Source: Methylobacterium indicum (GTDB taxonomy: Bacteria; Pseudomonadota; Alphaproteobacteria; Rhizobiales; Beijerinckiaceae). From it: a stretch of DNA of 64,000 nt. The position numbers and the translations under genes are program-made. Below, piece after piece: positions 25,566 to 41,372 of the stretch (positions within the stretch are counted from its first letter, which is position 1; every line of letters begins with the position of its first letter). Below the pieces are notes generated by a model, which was given only the letters and a program-made list of their open reading frames with translations, did no database searches and was not told the origin of the DNA. The stretch is taken from contig NZ_JTHF01000068.1 in assembly GCF_001043895.1 (NCBI RefSeq), positions 1 through 64,000 of the forward strand, written 5' to 3'.

Positions 25566-26494
25566 GCGAGGCCCCCGCGCAGGGCGAGCGCCGCGGTCAG
25601 CATGCCGAGCACCGACAGGAGCGTGCCGGTGCCGTTGTACCAGGCGGCCCAGCGGTGCGGATCGGACAGGAAGCGGCGCATCAGACAACCCTGGCCGACG
25701 AGCAGCCCGGCGACGAGGGCGGCGTGCCACGGCATCCCCCAGGCCGCCAGGGCGGCCACGACCACGACCTGCGGGGCCGCCATGACGAGGCAGGCGAGGC
25801 GGGCGGCGGGGCCGGCGCCGAGCTGGACCGGGAGCGAGCGGATGCCGGTTCGCCGGTCGCCGTCCATCGACTTGAAGTCGTTGAGGGTCATGATGCCGTG
25901 AGCGCCCAGGCTGTAGAGCGCGGCGACGAGCACGATCCGCCCGTCCGGCAGGGCGCCCGCCATCACGGCGGCGCCGGTGAACCAGGGCAGGCCCTCGTAG
26001 CAGAGGCCGCAGGCGGCGTTGCCCCACCAGCCGTTGCGCTTCAGGCGCAGCGGCGGCGCGCTGTAGGCCCAGGCGAGCGCCAGGCCGAACACGCCCGCGC
26101 CGAGCACCCAGGGCCCGAGCAGGGCCGCGACCGCGAGCGACAGCAGCGTCCAGGCCAGCGCGACGAAGAGCCCCCAGCGGCCGGGCATGCGGCCCGAGGG
26201 GATCGGCCGGTCCGGCTCGTTGATGGCGTCGACGTGGCGGTCGAACCAGTCGTTCGCCGCCTGGCTGGTGGCGCAGACGAGGGGGCCGGCGAGCAGAATG
26301 CCGGCCGCCACGACCGGCCAGCGGCCCTGGACCGGGACGCCGGCAGAGACCACCCCGCAGGCGAAGGCCCACATCGGGGCGAACCAGGTGATCGGCTTGA
26401 GCAGTTCGAGGAGCACGCCCGGCTCCGGCACCGCCGATGGCTTTGCCAGGAGCGGCGGCTTCATCAGGGGCTTGAGCAGGGGCTCGGTGGTCAT
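25562..26494 (-). CDS. bchG: Bacteriochlorophyll a synthase (geranylgeranyl transferase)
   Basis: A 310-residue UbiA-family prenyltransferase that esterifies bacteriochlorophyllide a with geranylgeraniol in the membrane. The two Asp-rich Mg-binding motifs are NDWFDRHVDAINEPDRPIPSG near residue 80 and DFKSMDGDRRTG near 210. About eight hydrophobic segments are visible. The ATG at 26494 was chosen over the ORF start at 26533, because a PpsR-type operator occupies 26524-26541 and the extra residues are not family-like. Confidence 0.94.
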   Translation of the reverse strand: MTTEPLLKPLMKPPLLAKPSAVPEPGVLLELLKPITWFAPMWAFACGVVSAGVPVQGRWPVVAAGILLAGPLVCATSQAANDWFDRHVDAINEPDRPIPSGRMPGRWGLFVALAWTLLSLAVAALLGPWVLGAGVFGLALAWAYSAPPLRLKRNGWWGNAACGLCYEGLPWFTGAAVMAGALPDGRIVLVAALYSLGAHGIMTLNDFKSMDGDRRTGIRSLPVQLGAGPAARLACLVMAAPQVVVVAALAAWGMPWHAALVAGLLVGQGCLMRRFLSDPHRWAAWYNGTGTLLSVLGMLTAALALRGGLA

Positions 26495-26523
26495 GCCGGG
26501 AGGGTGGAACCGCCCCACCCGAG

Positions 26524-26541
26524 TGTCAAGCAAACTTTACA
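26524..26541. promoter_or_regulatory. PpsR/CrtJ-type operator before bchG
   Basis: TGTCAAGCAAACTTTACA fits TGT-N12-ACA exactly. It lies 29 bp upstream of the bchG start and 35 bp after the ppsR stop, so bchG-bchP-tspO probably have their own promoter apart from ppsR. No second site stands 8 bp away. Confidence 0.8.
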
Positions 26542-26576
26542 CTCGGGGCGATGTCGTCACGGAACCGTGTGGTGTG

Positions 26577-28043
26577 TCAGGCCTCGCCGTCCTCCGGATC
26601 CTCGGAGCCGTCGAGGTCGCCGAGGCCGTAGCGGCGCATCTTGGCATAGAATCCCTGCCGGCTCAGGCCCAGCATCTCGGCGGCCGAGGCGCGGTTGTCG
26701 TGGGTGATGCGCAACGCCGCCTCGATGCACAGCCGCTCGATCATATCGGTCGTCTCGCGCACCAGCGCCTTCATCGAGACGCGGCCGACGAGTTCGGTCA
26801 TGTGCTCGACCGAGCGCGGCAGCTCGCGCGTGCCCGGCAGGCCGCTCGGCACGGCGGCGGCGACGCGCCGGGGCAGGCTGCGCAGGGTGAACCCGAAGCA
26901 GGGCCGGTCGCCGCCCGGTACCGAGACCGCCGCGACCTCGACCTCGTCCACCGCCCCGAACTCGCCCCGCACCACGGTGGCGAAGTGGCGCACCGCGCCG
27001 TGCTCGGTCAGCGTGCCGAAGAGCGCCGCGATCTCGGTGCCCTCGCGCCCGAGCCAGCGGTCGAGCGGTTCGCCCTTGGCCTGATGCTCGGTGGCGAGCT
27101 GGGCGAGGTCGAGGAAGGCGGCGTTGACCCCGACGATGCGCCGGTCGCGGTCGGTGACGACGAAGCCCTCGGGCATCGCCTCGATCACGTCGAGCGCGCC
27201 CGAGCGCGGGGCCGCCGGGGCCTCGGCCGGCACGAGGGGGCTCAGGCGGACGAGGACGCTCGTTCCCGCCTCCTCGCGAAAGAGCGTGGCGGAGATCCGT
27301 GCCTCGCCGCGCCGCTGGGCGAGGCGGGCGGCGAGGTCCTCGGCCTGGCCGGTGAGGCGCAGGCCGACGAGCAGCGCCTGGACGGCGCGGGCGCTCTCGG
27401 GCTCAAACAGGTCGACGAGGTCGCGCCCGACGACGCGCTTGACCGCCCGGCCAAGGAGGCGGGCGGCGGCAGGATTGATCTCGGCGATGCGGCGGGTGGC
27501 GGCGTCGACGATCAGGATCGGCTCGCCGGCGAGCTGAAAAAGCACCCGGTAGCGGGTCTCGGCGCCGCGCAGGCGGGCATAGTCGCGCTCGAGCGCCTGC
27601 TGCGAATCGGTCAGGCGCTGCTGCAGGGCCGAGAGCGCCCGGAGGTCGCGCCCGATCACGATGATGCGGTCGTCATCGGGCACCCGCAGGGCCGCGTAGC
27701 GGATCGGCACGTCGGCGCCGCCCTGCACGGAGGGGTGGTTGACCTGGCGCCAGCGCGTGACGGCCCCGGGCTCGGCATCCTCGATCAGCCGCAGGATCTT
27801 GGGCCGGCTCTCCACCGTCACGGTGTCGATCCAGCGCCGCCCGAGCCAGGTCTCGCCGGCCTCCTCCGAGAGGCCGTCGGCCCCGAAGGCGGCGTCGCGG
27901 ATCACCCCGTCGCCGTCGACCACGAGGGACACGTCGCTGGCTGCAGCGACGAGGCTGCCCGTCATCCGGGGATCGAGGCGGGAGACGGCGTCTCGAAGCA
28001 CCGCGAAAGATTCCTTCGCAGCAGGGCTCACGGGTCTGTTCAA
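26577..28043 (-). CDS. ppsR: PpsR/CrtJ redox-responsive transcriptional repressor
   Basis: A 488-residue repressor of photosynthesis genes under aerobic conditions. An N-terminal PAS-like region (~30-150), a linker helix with QQRLTDSQQALERDYARLRG, PAS1 (GAETRYRVLFQLAGEPILIV) and PAS2 (ALDVIEAMPEGFVVTDRDRR) lead to a C-terminal Fis-type helix-turn-helix (SAAEMLGLSRQGFYAKMRRYGL) that reads TGT-N12-ACA. Only two Cys are present: one in RPCFGF, one in ERLCIEAAL at the HTH. The latter matches the redox-active HTH cysteine of CrtJ. The start is a TTG at 28043 or a GTG at 28031, neither with a good RBS. ppaA is 38 bp upstream. Confidence 0.93.
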   Translation of the reverse strand: MNRPVSPAAKESFAVLRDAVSRLDPRMTGSLVAAASDVSLVVDGDGVIRDAAFGADGLSEEAGETWLGRRWIDTVTVESRPKILRLIEDAEPGAVTRWRQVNHPSVQGGADVPIRYAALRVPDDDRIIVIGRDLRALSALQQRLTDSQQALERDYARLRGAETRYRVLFQLAGEPILIVDAATRRIAEINPAAARLLGRAVKRVVGRDLVDLFEPESARAVQALLVGLRLTGQAEDLAARLAQRRGEARISATLFREEAGTSVLVRLSPLVPAEAPAAPRSGALDVIEAMPEGFVVTDRDRRIVGVNAAFLDLAQLATEHQAKGEPLDRWLGREGTEIAALFGTLTEHGAVRHFATVVRGEFGAVDEVEVAAVSVPGGDRPCFGFTLRSLPRRVAAAVPSGLPGTRELPRSVEHMTELVGRVSMKALVRETTDMIERLCIEAALRITHDNRASAAEMLGLSRQGFYAKMRRYGLGDLDGSEDPEDGEA

Positions 28044-28081
28044 GGGTCACCAGGCTACGCCGACCGCACCGAACAGGTCTT

Positions 28082-28882
28082 TCAGCAGGCTCTAATCCGT
28101 AGATCAAGCAAGCCTTGCAAGATTCCGGGCGCCTGTCGCGCGTCCTCGACAGCCGCGTCGGCGCCGACGAGCCGGATCCGGTCGGGCCGGCCCGCGAAGG
28201 CGGGCCCGCCGACGATCACCCGCAGGTCGCGGTTGCGCGAGGCGCGCCGCAGCACCGGGACCGCCGCCGCCAGCCGCTCGACATGGACGTCGCAGGAGAG
28301 GGACAGGCCGAGCACGTCGAACCATTCGGCGCGCAGACGCTCCAGGGCGTCGGTGAGGCAGGGCTCGAAGCTCGCGGTGACCTCCCAGCCCGCCTCGCCG
28401 AGGAAATGGCCGGCGAGGGTCAGCCCGAACGTGTGGGTCTCCCCCGGTGCCGGGGCGAGCAGGACCCGCCGGCTCGCCGGATCGACGGGCCGCGGGTCGA
28501 GGCAGAGCGTCTCGAGGTCGTGGACGAGGCGGCGCAGCCGCGCCATCGCGGTGGTCACCTGGAGGAAATCGCAGACGTCCTCCTCCCACAGCCGGCCGAT
28601 ATGCCGGGCCGTGGGGGCGAGGAGCCCGGTTAGCACCTCCTCCAGGCTCATGCCGTCGTCGAGGAGGCGGCGGAGCTCCGTCAGGACGTCGCGGTCCTCG
28701 GGCAGCAGCAGCAGGGCGCCGAGCCGGTCGATGTCGTCGGCTGCACTCAGACGGGGCGGAATACGGCGCACCGGACGTTCGCCGCGATGGGCGAGCATCA
28801 GGCGCGGGATGATCTCGGCCTCGACCACCTGGGCGAGGTCATCGCGCCAGCGCAGCGTCCGATGTACTCCACCGGAGTTCAT
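28082..28882 (-). CDS. ppaA: PpaA/AerR-type cobalamin-binding (SCHIC) regulator
   Basis: A 266-residue protein with a C-terminal B12-binding fold. In Rhodobacter AerR/PpaA bind cobalamin with light and antagonise or modify PpsR/CrtJ. An ETHTFG motif near residue 145 is an (D/E)-x-H-x-x-G cobalamin-ligand signature, followed by LTLAGHFLGEAGW and VIVGGPAF. The N-terminal part (LAQVVEAEIIPRLMLAHRG) is typical of the family. The ATG at 28882 was chosen; an in-frame GTG at 28975 would add 31 residues of unlikely composition. It lies just upstream of ppsR. Confidence 0.85.
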   Translation of the reverse strand: MNSGGVHRTLRWRDDLAQVVEAEIIPRLMLAHRGERPVRRIPPRLSAADDIDRLGALLLLPEDRDVLTELRRLLDDGMSLEEVLTGLLAPTARHIGRLWEEDVCDFLQVTTAMARLRRLVHDLETLCLDPRPVDPASRRVLLAPAPGETHTFGLTLAGHFLGEAGWEVTASFEPCLTDALERLRAEWFDVLGLSLSCDVHVERLAAAVPVLRRASRNRDLRVIVGGPAFAGRPDRIRLVGADAAVEDARQAPGILQGLLDLRIRAC

Positions 28883-29143
28883 TTCGCAGGGCGGGCGCTC
28901 GTGAAACGTCCGGTCACGGCGGGCCGGCCAGTCGCCCGGCAAGGTCCCGGGCTGTGCTTGATCTCCCACCGGCACCTCCCCGATGCGCAGGAAAACCGAT
29001 TATGCTCGACTTAGTGTCGGGTTTTCTACGTTGGGCGCGCCGTTGCCAGGGGGCGTCATCCGGATTCATTCCAGGATACATCTCCGGCGTGCCGCCGCAA
29101 GGCTCATTCGCAGCGACCTCTCGCGAATGTCACCGATATGAAG

Positions 29144-29161
29144 TGTCAACTTATGTTGACA
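29144..29161. promoter_or_regulatory. PpsR/CrtJ-type operator before bchF
   Basis: TGTCAACTTATGTTGACA is a near-perfect palindrome and matches TGT-N12-ACA. Its right half is TTGACA, which with CTAGGC 17 bp later could be a -35/-10 pair for bchF, so repressor binding would cover the -35. Spacing to the bchF ATG is 76 bp. Confidence 0.85.
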
Positions 29162-29182
29162 CTCCCGGGCCGGCGGTCCTAG

Positions 29183-31000
<1,818 letters not shown>

Positions 31001-31004
31001 GGCC

Positions 31005-32514
31005 ATGCAGCTCACGCTCTGGACCTACGAGGGCCCGCCCCATATCGGCGCCATGCGGGTCGCCACCGCGATGCGCGGCCTGCATTACGTGCTGCACGCG
31101 CCGCAGGGCGATACTTACGCCGACCTGCTCTTCACCATGATCGAGCGGCACGGCGCCCGCCCGCCGGTGACCTACACCACCTTCCAGGCCCGCGACCTCG
31201 GCTCCGACACCGCCGAGATCTTCAAGCAGGCGGCCGCCGCCGCCTACGAGCGCTTCCGGCCCCAGGCGATGATCGTCGGCGCCTCCTGCACCGCCGAACT
31301 GTTGCAGGACGATCCGGCCGGTTTGTCGAAGGCGCTCGGCCTGCCGATCCCGGTGATCCCGCTGGAACTGCCCGCCTACCAGAAGAAGGAGAACTGGGGC
31401 GCGTCGGAGACCTTCTACCGGCTCGTGCGGACCCTCGCCCCCGCCGCGCCCGCGCCTGAGCGGCCCAAGGCCAGCTGCAACATCCTCGGGCCGACCTCGC
31501 TCGGCTTTCGCCACCGCGACGACCTGCGCGAGGTGCGCGGGCTCCTCGGCGACCTCGGCATCGCCGTCAACGTGGTGGCGCCGCTCGGTGCGACGCCGGC
31601 CGATCTCGGGCGGCTGGGGCAGGCGGCCTTCAACGTCGTGCTCTATCCCGAAGTGGCCCGCAACGCGGCGCAATGGCTGGAAAAGACCCACGGCCAGCCC
31701 TTCGTCGAGACCGCGCCGATCGGCGTGACGGGCACCACCGCCTTCATCGAGGCGGTGGCGGCGTTGGCCGGCGTCGATCCCGCTCCCGTCCTCCAGGGGG
31801 AGGGCTCGCGCCTCACCTGGTACGCGCGCTCGGTCGATTCGACCTATCTCACGGGCAAGCGCGTCTTCGTCTTCGGCGACGCCACCCACGCCATCGCGGC
31901 GGCCCGCGTCGCGGCGCGGGAGATCGGTTTTTCCGTCGTCGGGCTCGGCACCTATTCGCGCGAATTCGCCCGCGAGGTCCGGGCGGAGGCGGCCCTCCAC
32001 GGCATCGAGGCGCTGATCACCGACGATTACCTCGCGGTCGAGGCGGCGATCGCGGCGGCGCAGCCGGAACTGGTGCTCGGCACCCAGATGGAGCGCCACA
32101 TCGCCAAAAGGCTCGGCATCCCCTGCGCGGTGATCTCGGCGCCGATGCACGTCCAGGACGTGCCGGCCCGCCACGCGCCGCAGATGGGGTTCGAGGGCGC
32201 CAACGTCCTCTTCGACACCTTCGTCCACCCGCTGATGATGGGGCTGGAGGAGCACCTGCTGGCGATGTTCCGGGACGACCCGGAATTTCACGATCGCGTC
32301 GCCCCCTCGCATCTCGGCGGAAGGCCGCGCGAGGAGGCCGAGACCGCGGTCGTCGCCGCACCGGTCACCGCCGCGACGCCGGTGGTCTGGTCGATCGAGG
32401 CCGAGCGCGAGCTGAAGAAGGTCCCGTTCTTCGTGCGGGGCAAGGCCCGCCACAACACCGAACGCTTCGCCCGCGAGCGGGCGCTCCCGCTCATCACCGT
32501 CGAGACCCTGTACG

Positions 32515-32540
<26 letters not shown>
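31005..32540 (+). CDS. bchB: Light-independent protochlorophyllide reductase subunit B
   Basis: BchB (511 residues) is the NifK-like partner of BchN. It carries Asp36 in [12 protein letters not shown], the unusual aspartate ligand of the NB [4Fe-4S] cluster. The [14 protein letters not shown] motif and the C-terminal [13 protein letters not shown] ... DAKAHF domain complete it. The ATG at 31005 gives exactly the residue numbering expected. The 3' end overlaps bchH by 26 nt. Confidence 0.96.
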
Positions 32541-37112
<4,572 letters not shown>

Positions 37113-37171
37113 GGAGAGGCAGGATGATCCTTCATCATCTGTCCCTCGATACAGCGGCTCGCGCGCCAGAC

Positions 37172-37337
37172 CCCTCCCCCCTCTGCGGGGGAGGGTGCCC
37201 CGCGGAGCGGGGCGGGAGAGGGGACGCCGCTTCCGGAGATGTCGCGACCGTGATGACGGGCGCCCCCTGGATCAGCGTCGCGCTGCCCCTCTCCCGGCTC
37301 GCTCCGCTCGCCACCCTCCCCCGCAGAGGGGGGAGGG
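37172..37337. repeat. 166-bp palindromic element A between bchL and bchM
   Basis: The element is bounded by 24-bp perfect terminal inverted repeats (37172-37195 and 37314-37337, CCCTCCCCCCTCTGC...). Each end also forms a local hairpin. A near-copy with identical 24-bp ends lies at 44797-44963; internal homology includes GCCCCGCG...GCGGGGCGGGAGAG and CCCCTCTCCCGGCTC. No protein is encoded; short frames inside it have no RBS. It could attenuate or process the bchF-hemA transcript. Confidence 0.8.
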
Positions 37338-37368
37338 TTGATGCGCGGCACAGTGGAGGCACGAACTC

Positions 37369-38070
37369 ATGACCAGCTCCACCTACGCCACCCGCAGGGC
37401 CCAGCTCGAAACCTATTTCGACCGTACCGCCGTCGAGGCCTGGGCGCGGCTCACCTCGGACGCGCCGGTGAGCCGCATCCGCGCCACCGTGCGGGCCGGC
37501 CGCGACGCGATGCGGGCCGAACTCCTGTCCTGGCTCCCCGCCGACCTCTCCGGCCGGCGCCTGCTCGATGCCGGCTGCGGCACCGGCGCGCTCGCGCTCG
37601 AGGCGGCGCGGCGCGGCGCCGAGGTCGTGGCGATCGACGTGTCGCCGACGCTGATCGGTCTCGCCCGCGAGCGCACCGCCAGCCTCCGGCTCGAGGGCTC
37701 TCTCGATTTCCAGGTCGGCGACATGCTGGACGAGGGACTGGGGCGCTTCGACCACGTCGTGGCGATGGATTCGCTGATCCATTACCGCACCCCCGACATC
37801 GTCCGCGCCCTCTCGGCGCTCGCCCGCCGCACCGACGCCTCGGTGGTGTTCACGGTCGCCCCGCGCACGCCGCTGCTCACCGTGATGCACGCCGCCGGCC
37901 GCCTCTTTCCCCGCGGCGACCGGGCGCCGGCGATCGAGCCGGTCGGCGAGGGGGCCTTGCGCCGCCGCATCGTCGCCGATCCGGGCCTTCAGGCCTTCGC
38001 CGTCGCCCGCAGCCGGCGGATCAATTCCGGCTTCTACCTCTCCAACGCCCTCGAACTGGCACGCCGATGA
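37369..38070 (+). CDS. bchM: Mg-protoporphyrin IX O-methyltransferase
   Basis: A 233-residue SAM-dependent enzyme that methylates the C13 propionate of Mg-protoporphyrin IX. YFDRTAVEAWARLTSDAPVSRIR is the characteristic N-terminal block; the SAM site is LLDAGCGTGALALEAARRGA near residue 65, followed by AIDVSPTLIGLAR and AMDSLIHY. The ATG at 37369 follows GTGGAGG at 9 nt. It overlaps lhaA (ATGA). Confidence 0.95.
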   Translation: MTSSTYATRRAQLETYFDRTAVEAWARLTSDAPVSRIRATVRAGRDAMRAELLSWLPADLSGRRLLDAGCGTGALALEAARRGAEVVAIDVSPTLIGLARERTASLRLEGSLDFQVGDMLDEGLGRFDHVVAMDSLIHYRTPDIVRALSALARRTDASVVFTVAPRTPLLTVMHAAGRLFPRGDRAPAIEPVGEGALRRRIVADPGLQAFAVARSRRINSGFYLSNALELARR

Positions 38071-39473
38071 GCACGGCCAGCCGCATCGCCCGGGCGCTCG
38101 CCGATCTCGGCCCCCGCTACCTGCCCTTCGCGGATGCCGCGACGAAGGAACTGCCGCTCGGCCGGCTGCTGCGCCTGTCGCTGTTCCAGGTCACGGTCGG
38201 GATGGCGGCGGTTTTGCTGATCGGCACCCTCAACCGGGTGATGATCGTCGAGCTCGACGTGCCGGCCTGGATCGTCGCCGTGATGCTGTCGCTGCCGCTG
38301 CTCGCCGCTCCGTTCCGGGCGCTGGTGGGCTTCCGCTCCGACACCCACCGCTCGGTCCTCGGCTGGAAGCGCGTCCCCTATCTGTGGTTCGGCACGCTGC
38401 TGCAATTCGGCGGTTTTGCCATCATGCCCTTCGCCCTCCTGATCCTGTCGGGGGACACGACCGGGCCGATCGTGATCGGCCAGGCCGCGGCGGCCCTCGC
38501 CTTCGTGCTCGTCGGTGCAGGGCTCCATACGACACAAACCGTGGGGCTCGCGCTCGCCACCGATCTCGCGCCGGCCCATGCCCGCCCGAAGGTGGTGGCG
38601 CTCCTCTGCGCCATGCTGCTCGCCGGCATGATGGCGAGCGCCGTGGTGTTCGGCTTGGCACTCCACAACTTCTCGGCGATCCGGCTGATCCAGGTGATAC
38701 AGGGCGCGGCGCTGGCGACGCTCATCCTCAACGGCATCGCCTTGTGGAAGCAGGAGCCGCGCGACACCTCGCGCAAATCCGCGCCGGCCCGCCGCTTCGG
38801 CGAGGCCTGGGAGGCCTATACGGCGCAGCCGCAGGCCCGGCGGCGGCTCATGGCCACCGGCCTCGGCACGGCGGGGTTTAGCATGCAGGACATCCTGCTC
38901 GAACCCTATGGCGGGCAGATCCTGCACCTGCCCGTCGCGGCAACGACCGCGCTCACCGCCGTGCTCGCAATCGGCGGCGGGATCGGGCTTCTCACCGCAG
39001 CGCGCTGGCTCAACCGCGGCGGCGATCCGTTCCGGGTCGCGGCGGCCGGGGCGGTCGTGGGCATCGCGGCCTTCTCGGCGGTGGTCTTCGCCGCCCCCTT
39101 GGGTTCCGGCGGTCTGTTCGCCTGCGGCGTCGCGCTGATCGGCCTCGGCGGCGGGCTCTTCGCTCACGGCACGCTGACCGCCTCCATGGCCGGCGCTGCA
39201 CCCGAGCAGACCGGGCTCGCGCTCGGCGCCTGGGGCGCCGTCCAGGCCTGCGCCGCGGGCCTGGCCATCGCGGCGAGCGGCATCCTGCGCGATGCCGGCT
39301 CGGCGCTCGCCGTCTCCGGCCGCCTCGGCGAGGCCCTGTCGGAAGCCTCCACCGGCTACCTCGTCGTCTACCACATCGAGATCGGGCTGCTCTTCGCCAC
39401 CCTGGTGGCGATCGGGCCGCTGGTGCGCCGGCCCGCTCTTCGCCCGCTCTCCGCTCGTCCGGCCCTACCGTAG
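38067..39473 (+). CDS. lhaA: LH1 assembly protein, PucC/LhaA family
   Basis: A 468-residue ~12-helix membrane protein of the PucC/BCH2 family. In Rhodobacter LhaA aids LH1 assembly and bacteriochlorophyll delivery. It shares TLNRVMIVELDVPAWIVAV, FRALVGFRSDTHRSVLGWKRVPY and ILLEPYGGQIL with the family. The PucC-family paralogue in the bchG unit lies ~12.5 kb away. It overlaps bchM and is followed 9 bp later by puhA, its usual neighbour. Confidence 0.92.
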   Translation: MSTASRIARALADLGPRYLPFADAATKELPLGRLLRLSLFQVTVGMAAVLLIGTLNRVMIVELDVPAWIVAVMLSLPLLAAPFRALVGFRSDTHRSVLGWKRVPYLWFGTLLQFGGFAIMPFALLILSGDTTGPIVIGQAAAALAFVLVGAGLHTTQTVGLALATDLAPAHARPKVVALLCAMLLAGMMASAVVFGLALHNFSAIRLIQVIQGAALATLILNGIALWKQEPRDTSRKSAPARRFGEAWEAYTAQPQARRRLMATGLGTAGFSMQDILLEPYGGQILHLPVAATTALTAVLAIGGGIGLLTAARWLNRGGDPFRVAAAGAVVGIAAFSAVVFAAPLGSGGLFACGVALIGLGGGLFAHGTLTASMAGAAPEQTGLALGAWGAVQACAAGLAIAASGILRDAGSALAVSGRLGEALSEASTGYLVVYHIEIGLLFATLVAIGPLVRRPALRPLSARPALP

Positions 39474-39482
39474 GAGGCCATC

Positions 39483-40274
39483 ATGCCCAAGGGTGCCCTC
39501 ACAGGCTATCTCGACGTCGCGCAAGTGGTGCTCTACGCGTTCTGGATCTTCTTTGCCGGCCTGGTCTTCTACCTGCGCCGCGAGGACCGTCGCGAAGGTT
39601 ATCCTCTCGAATCCGAGGTCCATGGCGGCCTGAAGGGCTGGGACTGGCTGTTCGTGCCTTCTCCCAAAACCTTCCTGCTCGCCGACGGTTCGGCGGTGCT
39701 GGCGCCGCGCCCGCACGAGGGCCCGGTCGGCGAGCTCAAGGCGGTCAAGCTCGAACCCTGGCCCGGCGCCCCGATCGTCCCGACCGCGACCGACGATTCC
39801 CGTCTCGCCGACGGCGTCGGCCCGGGGGCCTATGCGCTCCGCGCCGAGCGGCCGGACCTGACCTGGGAGGGCAAGACCCGCATCGTGCCGATGCGCGTCG
39901 CCGAGGAGTTCACGGTCGCGGCGGACGATCCCGACCCGCGCGGCATGCCGGTCTACGGCGCCGATCGGGTGCTCGCCGGCACCGTCACGGAGATCTGGAT
40001 CGATCGCGGCGAGTCGCTGCCGCGCTACTACGAGATGGAACTGGAGGGTGCCCGCGACCGCACCGTGCTGATCCCGGTGACCTTCGCCGACGTGCAGCGC
40101 TTCAGCCAGCACAAGAAAATTCTCGTCGAGGCGCTGCTCGCCCGTCAGTTCGCCGGCGTGCCGCCGCACCGCGACCCCGACAGCATCACCCTGCGGGAGG
40201 AGGAGCGGGTCATCGCCTATTTCGGTGCCGGCACGCTCTACGCCACCGATCGCCGCCAAGAACCGCTGCTGTGA
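39483..40274 (+). CDS. puhA: Photosynthetic reaction centre H subunit
   Basis: A 263-residue protein with one N-terminal membrane helix (VVLYAFWIFFAGLVFYLRREDRREGYPLE) and a cytoplasmic beta-domain that caps PufLM and controls proton access to QB. GAYALRAERPDLTWEG, PMRVAEEFTV and DRVLAGTVTEIWIDRGE are H-subunit blocks. The stop overlaps the puhB start (GTGA). An in-frame tandem CCGCTGCTGTGACGG repeat lies at the junction. Confidence 0.96.
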   Translation: MPKGALTGYLDVAQVVLYAFWIFFAGLVFYLRREDRREGYPLESEVHGGLKGWDWLFVPSPKTFLLADGSAVLAPRPHEGPVGELKAVKLEPWPGAPIVPTATDDSRLADGVGPGAYALRAERPDLTWEGKTRIVPMRVAEEFTVAADDPDPRGMPVYGADRVLAGTVTEIWIDRGESLPRYYEMELEGARDRTVLIPVTFADVQRFSQHKKILVEALLARQFAGVPPHRDPDSITLREEERVIAYFGAGTLYATDRRQEPLL

Positions 40275-40912
40275 CGGGAGCCGCTGCTGTGACGGACCTG
40301 CTGCCTCACGGGCTGCCCGGCCCACTGCCCCACGGCGAGCGCCTGCTGTGGCAGGGCCGCCCGGCCTTCCTGAGCCTGGCGCGCCGCGCCTTCCACGTCG
40401 ATCTCGTGGCGCTGTATTTCGGCGGGCTCGCCGCCTTTCAGGTCTATTCCTCCGGGCGGATCTCGACCGCCTGGCCCGTGCTGCTCGCCGGTGCCCTGGC
40501 GCTGGTGATCCTGTTCGCGCTGGCCTGGGGCGCCTGCCGCACCACGGTCTATACCTTGACCGACCGGCGGCTGATGCTGCGCATCGGCATCGCCCTGCAG
40601 ATGGACATCAATCTCCCCCTGAAGGAGATCGAGGGTGCCGCCTTCCGTCGGCTCAGCGACGGCAGCGGCGACCTGCCGCTTCGGCTCAAGCCCGGCGTGC
40701 GACTCGCCTACCTGCATCTCTGGCCCCATGCCCGGCCCTGGCGGCTGACCCGGCCGGAGCCGATGCTGCGCTGCGTGCCGGATGCCGAGGCGGTGGCCAA
40801 GCGCATCGCCTCGGCGCTCGCCGAGGCGAACGGCCAGCCGGTCCAGGCCCTGCCGCAGGCTCCGTCTGCCAATCCCGTCCTGCCCGGCCGCCTCGCCGCG
40901 GCGGGTCATTAG
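40271..40912 (+). CDS. puhB: PuhB, reaction-centre assembly factor
   Basis: A 213-residue membrane protein with a bacterial PH-like domain that in Rhodobacter dimerises and promotes reaction centre assembly. It has two helices near residues 40-62 and 66-86, then TTVYTLTDRRLMLRIG, typical of the PuhB PH fold. Two GTG starts 18 nt apart (40271 and 40289) arise from a 15-bp direct duplication; the second has GGGAG at a normal distance, the first overlaps the puhA stop. Which one is used is open. Confidence 0.92.
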   Translation: MTGAAAVTDLLPHGLPGPLPHGERLLWQGRPAFLSLARRAFHVDLVALYFGGLAAFQVYSSGRISTAWPVLLAGALALVILFALAWGACRTTVYTLTDRRLMLRIGIALQMDINLPLKEIEGAAFRRLSDGSGDLPLRLKPGVRLAYLHLWPHARPWRLTRPEPMLRCVPDAEAVAKRIASALAEANGQPVQALPQAPSANPVLPGRLAAAGH

Positions 40913-40922
40913 GGAGGTGGCG

Positions 40923-41372
40923 ATGGCACACGACATCCCGGTCCCGCGGCCGCTCCTGCGCAATGCCGGCCTCCTCGTCGCCTTCTCGCTCGCCGCGGTG
41001 GCGATCGGCCGGTTCGGCGGCGTCGGCATCACGCAGATGCCGCCGGCTCTCGCCGTCCAGGTGCTCGACCTCGCGGTCGAGGACCGGCCGGACGGCCGCG
41101 TGGATCTCCGCAACGCCGCGAATGGCCGCCTCGTCGCCGAGGTGCAGCCCGGCGAGGACGGGTTCCTGCGCGCCACCCTGCGGGTCATGGCCCAGGGCCG
41201 CCTGCGCGAGGGCCTGTCCCGCAACCCGCCGTTCCGGCTCACCCGCTGGGACAACGGCACGCTGACCCTCGACGACGTCGCGTCGGGCCGGCGGATCAAC
41301 CTCGAGGCCTTCGGGCTCGACAACGCGGTCGCCTTCGCGCGGCTGCTCGAACAGGGGAGGGGCGCATCGTGA
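40923..41372 (+). CDS. puhC: PuhC, photosynthetic complex assembly protein
   Basis: A 149-residue protein with one N-terminal helix ([16 protein letters not shown]) and a periplasmic beta-rich domain ([14 protein letters not shown]). PuhC affects LH1-reaction centre organisation in Rhodobacter. AGGGAGG precedes the ATG at 40923. It overlaps the next ORF. The position puhB-puhC-ORF-acsF is the usual one. Confidence 0.9.
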   Translation: MAHDIPVPRPLLRNAGLLVAFSLAAVAIGRFGGVGITQMPPALAVQVLDLAVEDRPDGRVDLRNAANGRLVAEVQPGEDGFLRATLRVMAQGRLREGLSRNPPFRLTRWDNGTLTLDDVASGRRINLEAFGLDNAVAFARLLEQGRGAS

